NCBI RefSeq assembly: GCF_900109665.1
Contig: NZ_FOAO01000005.1
Location: forward strand, 1-64,000
From: Blastococcus sp. DSM 46786
GTDB taxonomy: Bacteria; Actinomycetota; Actinomycetes; Mycobacteriales; Geodermatophilaceae
Length of the DNA: 64,000 nt
Direction of reading: 5' to 3'
In this document: positions 1 to 9,176 of the stretch, piece by piece
How the letters are laid out: each line of letters starts with the position of its first letter
How positions within the stretch are numbered: position 1 is the first letter of the stretch
Made by a program: the position numbers and the translations under genes
The notes under the pieces: model-generated
Seen by the model: the letters and a program-made list of their open reading frames with translations, nothing else
Databases searched by the model: none
What the model was told of the DNA's origin: nothing

Positions 1-45
1 GACACAGACCCGTGAATAGGTGAGTTGCAGGCGCGCGTCAGCGCG

Positions 46-64
46 GGGCGGGCGAAGCCCGTCC
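46..64 (-). terminator. Hairpin downstream of the transposase
   Basis: An 8-bp stem (46-53 with 57-64, one G-T pair) closes a 3-nt GAA loop just past the transposase stop. It may terminate the transposase mRNA or be part of the element's structured end. No U-tract follows, which is usual in this G+C range. Confidence 0.35.
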
Positions 65-85
65 TCCGGTACTTCTGCACTCGGG

Positions 86-1318
86 TCAGGCAGCCGGGTC
101 GAGGACGACCGTGTGGCCGAGCTTCTCCAGCTGGGCGACCAGCCGGCGGGTGTGGGCCTCGGTGTTTCGCCGGGCCAGCCAGTCCGGTCCCAGGTCGCGG
201 TAGGGCTCGTCGTTCTTGAGCATGTAGTAGGCCGAGACGAGGATGGAGTGGGCGACCGCGACCTGGGCGCGGCCCGTCCCGCGCCGGGCGGTGAGCCGTG
301 CATGCTGGGTCGATAGGTAGTTGGTGCCCTTCATCCGGGCGGTTGCCGCGGCCGCTTCAACCAGCATGGTGGTCAGCCACTTGTTGCCGTGCCGGGCTCC
401 CGTAGGACTGCGTTTGCCGGCCGACTCGTAGACCGCCGGCGCCACTCCGGCCCAGGCTGCCAGGTGCGCCGCGGAGGGGAAGCGAGACATGTCCCCGCCA
501 GTCTCGGCGAGGATCACCTGGGCGACCTTGGGCCCCACGCCGGGAATGGTCTGCAGCAGCTCCAGGTGGTGCGCCCACGGCTGGCAGGCAGCGGCGATCA
601 CCGCGTCCAGCTCGGCGAGGTCGGCCTCGACCGCGTCCAGTCGGCCCAGGATGGAGCGGGCCAGCTGCGCGTGGCCGGCGTCGAAGTGCCCGATCAGCGC
701 CTCGGTCAGCTCCGGGATCTTGGCGCGCATCTTGCCCTTGGCCAGGTCGGCAAGCACCCGAGGATCGCGTTCGCCGTCGATCAGCGCCGCGAGCATCGCC
801 CGCGCCGAGACGGTGGTCAGGCTCGAGGCGACGACGGACAGCTTGATCGACGCGTCCTCCAGCATGCCCTCCAGTCGGGTCGCCTCCCGGGTGCGGTCGC
901 CCATCAGCTGCACCCGGTAGCGGGTCAGCATCCGTAGCCGGCGGATGTCCGGGGGCGGCACGAACGACGGGCGCAGCAGCCCGTGCTCGAGCAGCTGGGC
1001 GATCCACTCGGCGTCCTTGACGTCGGTCTTGCGCCCCGGGACGGCCTTCATGTGCGCGGCGTTGAGCAACCACACCTCCATGAACTCCTCCAGGCAGTAG
1101 AACGACGCCTTCCAGTAGGTCGAGGTCGACTCCATCGCCGCGATCGTCACCCCGCGCTCGAGTAGCCAGTCCCGCATCACCCCCAGCGCCCGCGTCGTCG
1201 TCTTGAACGTCCGCGTCTCACTCACCCGCCGGCCGCCCGGGCCGGGGATGCGCACGCAGACGGTCACCGACGCCTTGCCGATGTCCAGCCCGGCGACCCG
1301 CTCGAACAGGACCTCCAC
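86..1318 (-). CDS. IS110-family transposase (DEDD recombinase)
   Basis: About 410 residues. It catalyses excision and insertion of the element. The N-terminal RuvC-like DEDD domain shows Asp12 (GLDIGK), Glu63 (AAMESTSTYW), and Asp99 and Asp102 (GRKTDVKDAEW). The C-terminal Transposase_20 domain contains TIPGVGPKVA and the serine-bearing stretch YESAGKRSPTGARHGNKWL. The frame is open further upstream, but the GTG at 1318 is preceded by GGGAGG at 8-nt spacing, so I start there. Length and motifs are complete, so the gene looks intact and possibly active. IS110 enzymes are known to use a bridge RNA from a non-coding end of the element; none could be defined here. Confidence 0.88.
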   Translation of the reverse strand: MEVLFERVAGLDIGKASVTVCVRIPGPGGRRVSETRTFKTTTRALGVMRDWLLERGVTIAAMESTSTYWKASFYCLEEFMEVWLLNAAHMKAVPGRKTDVKDAEWIAQLLEHGLLRPSFVPPPDIRRLRMLTRYRVQLMGDRTREATRLEGMLEDASIKLSVVASSLTTVSARAMLAALIDGERDPRVLADLAKGKMRAKIPELTEALIGHFDAGHAQLARSILGRLDAVEADLAELDAVIAAACQPWAHHLELLQTIPGVGPKVAQVILAETGGDMSRFPSAAHLAAWAGVAPAVYESAGKRSPTGARHGNKWLTTMLVEAAAATARMKGTNYLSTQHARLTARRGTGRAQVAVAHSILVSAYYMLKNDEPYRDLGPDWLARRNTEAHTRRLVAQLEKLGHTVVLDPAA

Positions 1319-1646
1319 CCTGATCACCTCCCATAGACAACAGGGGTCGGCGTCGCCCGGAGGGTTCTCTACCTGGACACAGACCCACGCGCTCTTCGGC
1401 AGCAATCAGAGGCACCCGAGAACCCCGCGCCATACACCTCAACGGGCTCGCCCGCACCAATGTGTCGCGACGTCGCCGGACGACAGGAGCATTCTCATCC
1501 CCAGGGCCAGCGATTCAAGATCGCAAGCCGTTACACCTCATGTAAGGGGACCCTCACCGGGCTCCCGCGGGTGGTCGGCCGCCGCCGCGCAGGTCACGCG
1601 CGCGGGCCGGTGGTCACGCCGCCCCCCGACGGGGCAGGCTGTGCAC
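1319..1646. other. Non-coding interval between IS110 and the molybdoenzyme gene
   Basis: It holds the transposase ribosome-binding site, the right-hand copy of the 11-bp repeat, and about 260 nt of flanking DNA that is less G+C-rich than its surroundings around 1390-1550. Open frames crossing it lack a plausible start. A GGGGCAGG at about 1631-1638 serves the next gene. I see no RNA gene. Confidence 0.4.
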
Positions 1647-2247
<601 letters not shown>

Positions 2248-2255
<8 letters not shown>

Positions 2256-2970
2256 ACCGCTGGGGCCCGGTGTCGCCGACGCGCCCACCGGCGGATGGCG
2301 CACGGCCACCGTCGCCGGCGTCCGCCGTCCGGTGGCCCGCTCGGTGCAGCTGCGGCTCGACGTCGCCGACCGGGTCGCCCACCTGCCCGGCCAGCACTAC
2401 GTGGTGCGGCTGACCGCCCCCGACGGCTACACCGCGCAGCGCTCCTACTCGGTCGCCTCGGCACCCGGCGACCCGTTGCTGGAGCTGTTCGTGGAGCGGC
2501 TGGACGACGGCGAGGTCTCCACCCACCTCGCCGACGTGGTCGAGCCCGGCGACGTGCTGGAGGTGCGCGGCCCGATCGGCGGCTGGTTCGTCTGGGACAC
2601 CGGGAGCCCGGCGCTGCTGGTCGCCGGTGGCAGCGGCGTCGTCCCGTTCGTGTCGATGCTGCGGACCGCGCGGGCGCTGGGGCGCACCGAGCTGCTCCGC
2701 ACCGTCGTCTCGGTGCGGACCGTGGACCTGCTGCCCTACGCCGACGAGCTGCTCGCCGCCGGCGCCCTGGTGGTCACCACCCGGGAGCCGCGCGGCATCC
2801 GCCCCGCCGGCCGGCTCACCGCCGCGGACCTGGTGCCGCTGTGGGAGCCCGGTCAGACGGTGTACGTGTGCGGCTCGGCGTCCTTCGCCGGGGCGGCCAC
2901 CCGGCTGCTCGAGACGCTCGGCATCCCGGCGGCCGGCATCCGGGTGGAGCAGTTCGGCCCGAGCGGCTGA
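2248..2970 (+). CDS. FAD/NAD(P)-binding ferredoxin-reductase-type oxidoreductase
   Basis: 240 residues. The N-terminal half is an FAD-binding barrel with the flavin motif QRSYSVAS. The C-terminal half is a ferredoxin-NADP reductase nucleotide domain with VAGGSGVVPFVSML and VYVCGSASF. There is no 2Fe-2S domain. The GTG start at 2248 overlaps the stop of the molybdoenzyme by 8 nt, indicating a coupled pair. The expected role is to pass electrons between NAD(P)H and the upstream molybdoenzyme; this is inferred from adjacency and not shown by any motif. Confidence 0.86.
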
Positions 2971-3003
2971 GGACCCCGCGGAGCCCTCGGCCGCCCCGGA
3001 CCG

Positions 3004-4452
3004 TCAACCGGCCGCGGTCGGGTTGCCCGGGGTGAACAGCCACCGCTGGAAGAGCTCGTCCAGCTGCTGCCCCGACACCTTCTCCGCGAGCGCGACGAAC
3101 TCCTCGGTGGAGACGGTGCCGCCGGCCTGCGACGCCACCCACTGCTCGATGATCGCGAAGAAGGCCTCGTCGCCCACCTCGTTCCGCAGCGCCTGGAGGG
3201 TCATCGCGCCGCGGTAGTAGACCGCGATGTCGAACAGATCCTCGGTGGCCGGCCCCGGGTCGCCGATGGTGAGGTCCCAGAACTCCGGCGGGGCGTCGGC
3301 GGCGATGTTGTCGAACACCTCCTGCGGAGTCTGCAGCCCCTCCCGCTCGAGCCAGAGCCACTCGGCGTAGGTCGCGAAGCCCTCGTTGAGCCAGATGTGC
3401 CGCCACTCGTCGATGCGCAGCAGGTCGCCGATCCACTGGTGCGCCAGTTCGTGCACCACCACGAGGTCGCCGCTCACCGGGTCGGTGAAGAACACCGACG
3501 CGTAGATCGGCCTCGTCTGCGTCTCGAGCGCGAACTGGAACTCCGGGTGGTCGTCGACTATGCCGCCGGCGGCGCGGAACGGGTAGCGGCTGCCGAAGAC
3601 GCCCGAGAGGAAGTCGATGATCTCCGGCTGCCGGGCCAGCGACGCCTCGGCCACCGCGCCGGCGGAGGGCCCTTCCGTCTCCGGGTCGAGGTCGAGGGTG
3701 AACAGGTCGGGGTCGAGCGCGTCCCAGAACCGGATGCCGCCGGCCCGGTACTCGCGCAGGTCGAACTCGCCGATCGCCAGCGTCACCAGGTAGGTGGCCA
3801 TCGGCTCCCGTGCCCGCCATTCCCACGTGGTCCACCCGTCCGCGGTGCGGCTACCGCGGAGGACGCCGTTGGAGACGGCCTCCAGCCCCGCCGGCACGGT
3901 TGCCCGCACGTCCACCGAGGCGGCGTCGCGGGGGTGGTCGTTGGCCGGGAACCAGGTGGCCGCCCCGTCGGGTTGGCCGGCGACGATCGCGCCGTCGTCG
4001 GTGTGCATGAAGCCGGAGGTCCCCAGCGCGTCGGTGAGGGTCTGCGGGACGCCGTCGTAGGTGACCGTGGCGGCGAACCGCTGCCCGGCGCGCAGCGGCT
4101 TGGCCGGGGTGATCACCAGCTCGCCGCCCTCGCGCGCCCAGGTCGCCTCGGCGGAGCCCACCCGCACGGAGCGGACCTCCATCCCCTCCAGGTCGAGGTT
4201 GAAGCCGGAGAGGTCCTGCAGGGCTCGTGCGGTGATCGTCGCGACGCCGTCGAGCACGTCGGTGGCCGGGTCGTAGCGGACGTCCAGATCGTAGTGCAGG
4301 ACGTCGTACCCGCCGTTGCCGTCGAGGGGGAAGTAGGGGTCCCCGATGCCGGGCGCGCCGGGTGCGGGCGGCTCCTCGGCCAGCGCCACCCCGGGGCTCA
4401 GGCCGAGCACCACCACCGTCGTCGCGGTCAGCAGCGAGAGTTTCCGGGACAT
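3004..4452 (-). CDS. Secreted M1-family zinc metallopeptidase
   Basis: 482 residues. A classic signal peptide (MSRKLSLLTATTVVVLGLS) ends at ALA-EE. The zinc site is HELAHQW at about residue 334, with the third ligand Glu in WLNEGFATYAEW about 20 residues later, and a catalytic Tyr in AVYYRGAM near 412. This is the short M1 form without the C-terminal ERAP domain, so it is probably an extracellular aminopeptidase. The ATG at 4452 has GGAGGAG 5 nt upstream. The frame is open far upstream into unrelated genes; the signal peptide and RBS fix the start. Confidence 0.9.
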   Translation of the reverse strand: MSRKLSLLTATTVVVLGLSPGVALAEEPPAPGAPGIGDPYFPLDGNGGYDVLHYDLDVRYDPATDVLDGVATITARALQDLSGFNLDLEGMEVRSVRVGSAEATWAREGGELVITPAKPLRAGQRFAATVTYDGVPQTLTDALGTSGFMHTDDGAIVAGQPDGAATWFPANDHPRDAASVDVRATVPAGLEAVSNGVLRGSRTADGWTTWEWRAREPMATYLVTLAIGEFDLREYRAGGIRFWDALDPDLFTLDLDPETEGPSAGAVAEASLARQPEIIDFLSGVFGSRYPFRAAGGIVDDHPEFQFALETQTRPIYASVFFTDPVSGDLVVVHELAHQWIGDLLRIDEWRHIWLNEGFATYAEWLWLEREGLQTPQEVFDNIAADAPPEFWDLTIGDPGPATEDLFDIAVYYRGAMTLQALRNEVGDEAFFAIIEQWVASQAGGTVSTEEFVALAEKVSGQQLDELFQRWLFTPGNPTAAG

Positions 4453-4698
4453 GGCCGCTCCTCCGAACCGTCGCGCGATCTCCTGCGCGGGGACGGTGAC
4501 GCTAACGGCCCGGAGCGGGCTCGTTCGTCCCGCGGGACCCGGTGCGGCGGCCGCCCCGCGTGGGGCCACCCGGAGGACATGCCCCGTCGCGGGCTGCGAC
4601 CCGAACCCGGGCGGTGTGGCCCGTGGCAGTCCGGGTAGAGGGCGCCGGAGGACGTGCCGCCCGTTCCCCGGTCCCGGTGCCCCGGAGGTGGAGGTGCG

Positions 4699-5529
4699 GT
4701 GGAGGACCAGGACGCCGAACGCGCACGCACCGAGCTGGGGGACACCGACGCCCCGGCCGAGGACGAGGTCACCGAGGCGTTCGACAAGATCGTCAGCGAG
4801 GGTGCCCAGCGGCTGCACCGCAGCTGGCCGCAGGTGCTGGCCACCGGTCTGGCCGGCGGGTTCGAGGTGGCCACCGGGTTGATCGCGCTGCTCGCGGTGT
4901 ACGCGGCCATGGGCAGCCACCTGCTCGCCGGCCTCGCCTTCAGCATCGGGTTCATCGCCCTGGTGCTGGGTCGCAGCGAGCTGTTCACCGAGGGGTTCCT
5001 CGTCCCGGTGACGGCGGTCGCGGCCGGGCGCTCCAGCGTCCGGCAGCTCGGCAAGCTGTGGGGCGGCACCCTGGTGGCCAACCTCGTCGGTGGCTGGCTG
5101 GTCACCTGGCTGGTCGTGCGCGCGCTGCCCGAACTCCGCTCCACGGCGACCGAGCAGGCGGTGCACTTCGTGGATTCCCCGCTGAACCTGCAGTCGATCT
5201 CGCTCGCCGTCCTCGCCGGCATGGTCATGACCCTGATGACGCGGATGCAGCACGGCACCACGTCCGATGTCGCGAAGGTGGTGGCGGCGGTCGTCGGTGG
5301 CTTCCTGATCGGTGGTCTGCAGCTGTTCCACTCCATCGTCGAGTCGCTGCTGGCCTTCGCCGCCCTCCACGCCGGCGCGCCCTTCGGCTACCTCGACTGG
5401 TTGGCGTGGTTCTGGTACACGGCGCTGTTCAACCTGATCGGCGGCCTCGCCGTCGTGACCCTGACGCGGCTGGTCCGGAGCAAGGAGCTCATCGAGCGCG
5501 AGCGCGCCGCGGCCCGGCGGGAGGAGTAG
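4699..5529 (+). CDS. Formate/nitrite transporter (FNT) family channel
   Basis: 276 residues with six hydrophobic segments and the FNT hallmarks GLAFSIGFIALVLGRSELFTE and LVANLVGGWL. It is a probable pentameric channel for a small monovalent anion or weak acid; the substrate cannot be assigned. It has a longer, acidic cytoplasmic N-terminus than FocA, as in the COG2116 actinobacterial branch. The start is GTG 4699, directly after GGAGGTGGAGG. It is divergent from the M1 peptidase with about 246 bp between starts. Confidence 0.85.
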   Translation: MEDQDAERARTELGDTDAPAEDEVTEAFDKIVSEGAQRLHRSWPQVLATGLAGGFEVATGLIALLAVYAAMGSHLLAGLAFSIGFIALVLGRSELFTEGFLVPVTAVAAGRSSVRQLGKLWGGTLVANLVGGWLVTWLVVRALPELRSTATEQAVHFVDSPLNLQSISLAVLAGMVMTLMTRMQHGTTSDVAKVVAAVVGGFLIGGLQLFHSIVESLLAFAALHAGAPFGYLDWLAWFWYTALFNLIGGLAVVTLTRLVRSKELIERERAAARREE

Positions 5530-5578
5530 GGGCGCGCCGCCACCGGGTGCGCGGCGGGCGTCGGCCATCCTGGCGCGC

Positions 5579-6481
5579 GTGATCGAGCTCCGCGGCCTGA
5601 CCAAGCGGTACCGCGCCCGGCTGGCCGTCGACCGGCTCACCGTCACCGTCGAGCCCGGCCGGGTCACCGGCTTCCTCGGCCCCAACGGTTCGGGCAAGAC
5701 GACCACGATGCGCTGCATCCTCGGGCTGTCCCGGCCCACCGCGGGGACGGCGACGGTGCTCGGCCGCGCGTACCGCGACCTCGCCCACCCGGTGCGGGAG
5801 GTCGGCGCGCTGGTGGACCCGCGGGCCCGCCATCCCGGGCGCACCGCGCACGCCCACCTGCTGGCGCTGGCGCGCAGCAACGCGCTCCCGCCGCACCGGG
5901 TGGACGACGTCGTCGAGCTGGTCGGTCTCGCCCCGGTGGCCCACGAGCGGGTGCGCGGCTTCTCCCTGGGCATGGCGCAGCGGCTGGGGATCGCCGGGGC
6001 GCTGCTGGGCGACCCGGAGGTGCTGCTGCTCGACGAGCCGGTCAACGGGCTGGACCCGGAGGGCATCCGCTGGGTGCGCGAGCTGCTGCGCGACCTGGCC
6101 GACGAGGGGCGCACCGTGCTGGTGTCCAGCCACCTGATGAGCGAGATGCAGGACACCGCCGACCACCTCGTCGTCCTCGGCCGGGGCCGGCTGCTCGCCG
6201 ACGTCCCGATGGCCGAGCTCCTCGGCGCGCACGCCGCGGTCCGGGTGCGCAGCCCGCAGGCGCCCCTGCTGGCGTCGGCCGTGCAGCGCGCCGGTGGGCA
6301 CGTCGAGCTGGAGATCGACGGGGCGCTGCGCATCGACGGGATGGCCGCGGCCGACGTCGGCGACCTCGCGCACGAGATCGGCGTCCGGCTGCACGAGCTC
6401 AGCCCGGTCGCCGGCTCCCTGGAGGAGGCCTACCTGGCGCTGACCGGGGACGACGTGGAGTACCGGGCGGTGGCCCCGTGA
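5579..6481 (+). CDS. ABC transporter ATP-binding protein (BcrA/CcmA-like)
   Basis: 300 residues. Walker A GPNGSGKT (about residue 38), signature FSLGMAQRLG, Walker B VLLLDEP and the switch His in LVSSHLMSE are all present. The C-terminal about 90 residues form the extension typical of bacitracin/nisin-type ABC-2 exporters. The GTG at 5579 lies 49 nt after the FNT gene. The stop overlaps the next GTG by 4 nt (GTGA), so it forms a pair with the permease. The cargo is unknown. Confidence 0.9.
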   Translation: MIELRGLTKRYRARLAVDRLTVTVEPGRVTGFLGPNGSGKTTTMRCILGLSRPTAGTATVLGRAYRDLAHPVREVGALVDPRARHPGRTAHAHLLALARSNALPPHRVDDVVELVGLAPVAHERVRGFSLGMAQRLGIAGALLGDPEVLLLDEPVNGLDPEGIRWVRELLRDLADEGRTVLVSSHLMSEMQDTADHLVVLGRGRLLADVPMAELLGAHAAVRVRSPQAPLLASAVQRAGGHVELEIDGALRIDGMAAADVGDLAHEIGVRLHELSPVAGSLEEAYLALTGDDVEYRAVAP

Positions 6482-7227
6482 GAGGTGGCGTGCCGTTCCG
6501 GGCGGTGCTGGTCAGCGAGTGGACGAAGCTGCGGGCGACGCGCTCCACGTGGTGGTGCTCGGTGATCTTCGTGCTGCTGGCCGGCGGCGCGGGCTGGCTC
6601 GCGGCGGCGACGACGCAGTCGGCCCCGCGGGCGGACCTCGCGGTCAGCTCCGCGCTCACCGGGTTCGGCTTCGGCCCGGTGCCGCTGGTGGTCCTGGCCG
6701 TGCTGGTGGTCAGCAGCGAGTTCCGCACCGGCCTGGCCCTGGCCACCTTCACCGCGGTCCCGCGGCGCGGCCGGCTGCTGCTGGCCAAGACCGTCGTCGT
6801 CGTCGGCTGGAGCGTGCTGCTCACCGCACTCGTGGCGGCCGGCTGCCTGCTGGCCGCCACCCGGCTCACCGCCGTGCCGGGTGGCATCCCGCCCACCGAC
6901 CCCGACGTGCTGCGCCAGCTGTGGCTGCAGGTCGCCGGGGCGGCGCTGACCGGGGTGCTGGCGGTCGGCGCCGCGGCGCTGCTGCGCTCGACGGCCGGGG
7001 CGCTCGGCGCCGTCCTCGCCCTCGTGCTCGTGCTCCCGCCGGTGCTGGCGATCGCCGGCACCGAGCTCAGCCTGCGGATCTCGCGCTGGCTGCCGGCGTT
7101 CCGGGTGGGGGAGGACGCCTTCCTGTCGGTCGCCACCTCCTGGCAGACCGGGCTGCTGGTGGCCGGCTGCTGGGCGCTGGCGGCCTGGCTCCTCGGCGTC
7201 CTGGTGCTGGTGCGCCGGGACGTCTAA
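6478..7227 (+). CDS. ABC-2 type permease
   Basis: 249 residues with about six hydrophobic segments (around residues 25-45, 58-80, 100-125, 150-170, 175-195, 220-245). This is the membrane partner of the preceding ATPase, with a 4-nt overlap. The cytoplasmic start SEWTKLRATRSTWW is typical of this permease family. It converges with the DUF1990 gene, and the stop codons overlap by 4 nt. Confidence 0.85.
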   Translation: MRGGVPFRAVLVSEWTKLRATRSTWWCSVIFVLLAGGAGWLAAATTQSAPRADLAVSSALTGFGFGPVPLVVLAVLVVSSEFRTGLALATFTAVPRRGRLLLAKTVVVVGWSVLLTALVAAGCLLAATRLTAVPGGIPPTDPDVLRQLWLQVAGAALTGVLAVGAAALLRSTAGALGAVLALVLVLPPVLAIAGTELSLRISRWLPAFRVGEDAFLSVATSWQTGLLVAGCWALAAWLLGVLVLVRRDV

Positions 7228-7769
7228 CCCCGGGCGGCCCGGCGCACCGCCGCCACGTAGCGGGCGGTGGCCAGCCGCTGGAGGGCCAGGGAGAGCGGGC
7301 CCGCGAGCCGGGCGGCCGGTGACGCCAGCCGGAAGAACACGCGCAGGGTGAACACGACCTCGCCCGACGCGGTCAGCCGCACGGCGAACCGCTCCTCGCC
7401 GCTCTCGGGGTGACCCGGGAGGGTGCCGTAGGCGAAGCCCCGCTCGTCGCCCCCGGTGCTGGCCCAGACCACGCGGCAGGGGATGTCGTAGCCGAGCCGG
7501 GGCAGGCCCGCCGTCAGGACGACGACCGTGCCGGGGGTGCCGGCCGGACCCGTCGCCCGCACCCGCAGCCCCGCGGCGCGCTGCGCCCGCCAGTCCAGGA
7601 CCGCACCGGCGGCGCGCTCGAACGCGGCCCGCCCGGTGCCCACCACCGCCGAGTGCTCGGCCCCGTGGTAGCCGGCGGGCAGCTCGGCATCCGCCGTCGC
7701 CCCCACCTCGGCGTACGTGAACGGGGCATCGGCGAGCCCGGCCGGATCGAGCGCGCGCAGCAGTCCCAC
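7224..7769 (-). CDS. DUF1990 family protein
   Basis: 181 residues. The family signature is visible as FTYAEVGAT near the start and YGTLPGHPESGEERF at about residue 115. Function is not established for the family. The GTG at 7769 has no Shine-Dalgarno, but GAGACT lies 6 nt upstream, resembling the leaderless pattern seen elsewhere in the window. Confidence 0.8.
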   Translation of the reverse strand: MGLLRALDPAGLADAPFTYAEVGATADAELPAGYHGAEHSAVVGTGRAAFERAAGAVLDWRAQRAAGLRVRATGPAGTPGTVVVLTAGLPRLGYDIPCRVVWASTGGDERGFAYGTLPGHPESGEERFAVRLTASGEVVFTLRVFFRLASPAARLAGPLSLALQRLATARYVAAVRRAARG

Positions 7770-7806
7770 GCGGCCAGTCTCCCGGCCGCGGGCGGTCGCG
7801 GCGCGG

Positions 7807-8178
7807 TCAGACCGCCGGGCCGCCGGCGCGCGCCTCCTCGACGGCCTGCTCGGCCGCCTCCGCCAGCGCCGCCCGGTTCAGCAGACCGGTCAGGGCGTCG
7901 TGCTGGGCCCGGTACCGCAGCTGCTGCTCGGCCTCGCGCCGGTTGACCGCCTCGGCCTTGAGCTCGTCGGAGCGGCGCTTGCCGAACACGACCATCAGCA
8001 GGTGGGAGAAGGCGAGGACGAGCACGATGTCGTCCACGGGGCCGCTCAGCAGCTCGGGCACGTCCCACCGCACGCCGGCGACGGCGAACGCCGCGGTGAG
8101 CAGGACGACGACCGCCGCCTCGCGCCGGACGCGGGCGCGCAGGGCACCGATGGCAGCCGGCGGTGCGGACGGGGCCAC
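7807..8178 (-). CDS. Membrane protein with a truncated GGDEF domain
   Basis: About 123 residues. Two hydrophobic segments (about residues 25-40 and 52-65) are followed by a helical linker and then RAQHDALTGLLNRAAL, the opening of a GGDEF (diguanylate cyclase) domain. The frame stops about 20 residues later, before any GGDEF active-site motif, and the DUF1990 start 38 bp away leaves no room for the rest. It is therefore a truncated cyclase or a membrane remnant and cannot make c-di-GMP. The GTG at 8178 follows AGGAGGTG; a GTG at 8184 is also in frame but overlaps that RBS. Confidence 0.6.
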   Translation of the reverse strand: MAPSAPPAAIGALRARVRREAAVVVLLTAAFAVAGVRWDVPELLSGPVDDIVLVLAFSHLLMVVFGKRRSDELKAEAVNRREAEQQLRYRAQHDALTGLLNRAALAEAAEQAVEEARAGGPAV

Positions 8179-8303
8179 GCGCACCTCCTCCGGTCGGCGT
8201 CCTCGCGCGGGACGTCGACCGGCTCCGCCCCGTCCTCGAGCGGGGGTGGGCCGGGCCGTTCCCCCGTCGGGTGGCGCTGCCGCCGGCGGACGTGCCGTCG
8301 GGC

Positions 8304-8309
8304 TAGGTT
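8304..8309 (+). promoter_or_regulatory. -10 element for a leaderless HipA-like transcript
   Basis: TAGGTT matches TANNNT and ends 9 nt before the GTG start, with no Shine-Dalgarno in between. This is the arrangement of actinobacterial leaderless promoters. Confidence 0.4.
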
Positions 8310-8318
8310 GACCGCACT

Positions 8319-9176
8319 GTGCTGCCCTCGGTCACCGCCACCCGCTACGTCACCCCGCTGCGCGAGGGTGGCTCGCTGCCCGGGCTCATGGAGGCCGACG
8401 ACCTGGGGACGTACGTGGTGAAGTGGCGGGGGGCCGGCCAGGGCGTGAAGGTGCTGGTGGCCGAGGTCGTCTGCGCCGAGCTCGCCCGCGCGCTGGGGCT
8501 ACCGGTGCCCGCGCTGGTCACCGTCGACGTCGTCCCCGAGCTCGCCGTGGGGGAGCCCGACCACGAGGTGCAGGAGCTGCTGCAGCGCTCGGCCGGGCGC
8601 AACCTGGGGCTGGACTACCTGCCGGGGGCGCTGGACTTCGAGGCGGGCGCCGACGGGGTCGACCCCGAGCTCGCCGGCCGGGTGCTGTGGTTCGACGCGC
8701 TGATCGGCAACGTCGACCGCTCGTGGCGCAACCCGAACATGCTGTTCTGGCACGGGCGGCTGCAGCTCATCGACCACGGCGCGGCCCTGACCTTCCACCA
8801 CCACTGGCCCGGGGCCGCGGCGGCCGTCGCCCGGCCCTACGACGCCTCGGCGCACGCCCTGGTCGAGTGCACCCCCGACGTGGCGGCGGCCGACGCGGCG
8901 CTGGCGCCCCGGGTCACCCGGGACCTCCTCGGCCGGGTGCTCGCCCAGGTGCCCGACGAGTGGCTCGACGACCCCGCGGCCGGCGCCGCGCCCGGTGCGG
9001 TCCGTGGCCGGTACGCCGACCAGCTGCTCGCCCGGCTCGGCGCCCGAGCGGCGTGGCTCCCCGGTGTGGTCGCCGCGGCCGCCGCCGGGGGAGCGGGCCG
9101 CCGGCGAGCGCCGCGCGGGGAGAACCGGCCCGCGTGGCTGGGCCCCCCGCCGCCCGAGGGGATCAGCCAACGGTGA
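8319..9176 (+). CDS. HipA-like kinase (HipA_2 type)
   Basis: 285 residues. The N-terminal lobe has YVVKWRGAGQGVKVLVAEVV. The catalytic loop is NVDRSWRNPNML and the metal-binding Asp is in LQLIDHGAAL, so the kinase core looks active. It resembles the HipA_2 group and not full-length E. coli HipA. No HipB-like DNA-binding antitoxin lies next to it. The stop overlaps the DUF3037 start by 4 nt (GTGA), so the two are a coupled pair. The start is GTG 8319 behind TAGGTT. The target of phosphorylation is unknown. Confidence 0.75.
   Translation: MLPSVTATRYVTPLREGGSLPGLMEADDLGTYVVKWRGAGQGVKVLVAEVVCAELARALGLPVPALVTVDVVPELAVGEPDHEVQELLQRSAGRNLGLDYLPGALDFEAGADGVDPELAGRVLWFDALIGNVDRSWRNPNMLFWHGRLQLIDHGAALTFHHHWPGAAAAVARPYDASAHALVECTPDVAAADAALAPRVTRDLLGRVLAQVPDEWLDDPAAGAAPGAVRGRYADQLLARLGARAAWLPGVVAAAAAGGAGRRRAPRGENRPAWLGPPPPEGISQR

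Larger units (their letters stand above)
1..1386 (-). mobile_element. IS110-family insertion sequence, candidate bounds
   Basis: A single transposase gene is bracketed by two same-direction copies of GACACAGACCC, at 1-11 and 1376-1386. I see no terminal inverted repeats, as expected for the IS110 group. The bounds are provisional because the left copy sits exactly at the window edge, so the element could extend further left. The repeats could be target-derived core sequence or part of the element ends. Only about 57 nt separate the transposase start from the right repeat and about 74 nt separate its stop from the left one, which leaves little room for a bridge RNA of known length. Confidence 0.55.

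Noticed and set aside
4453..6333. Minus-strand frame extending the M1 peptidase upstream to 1109 residues
   Set aside because: The extension is low-complexity and crosses the FNT and ABC genes. The signal peptide and RBS at 4452 fix the true start.
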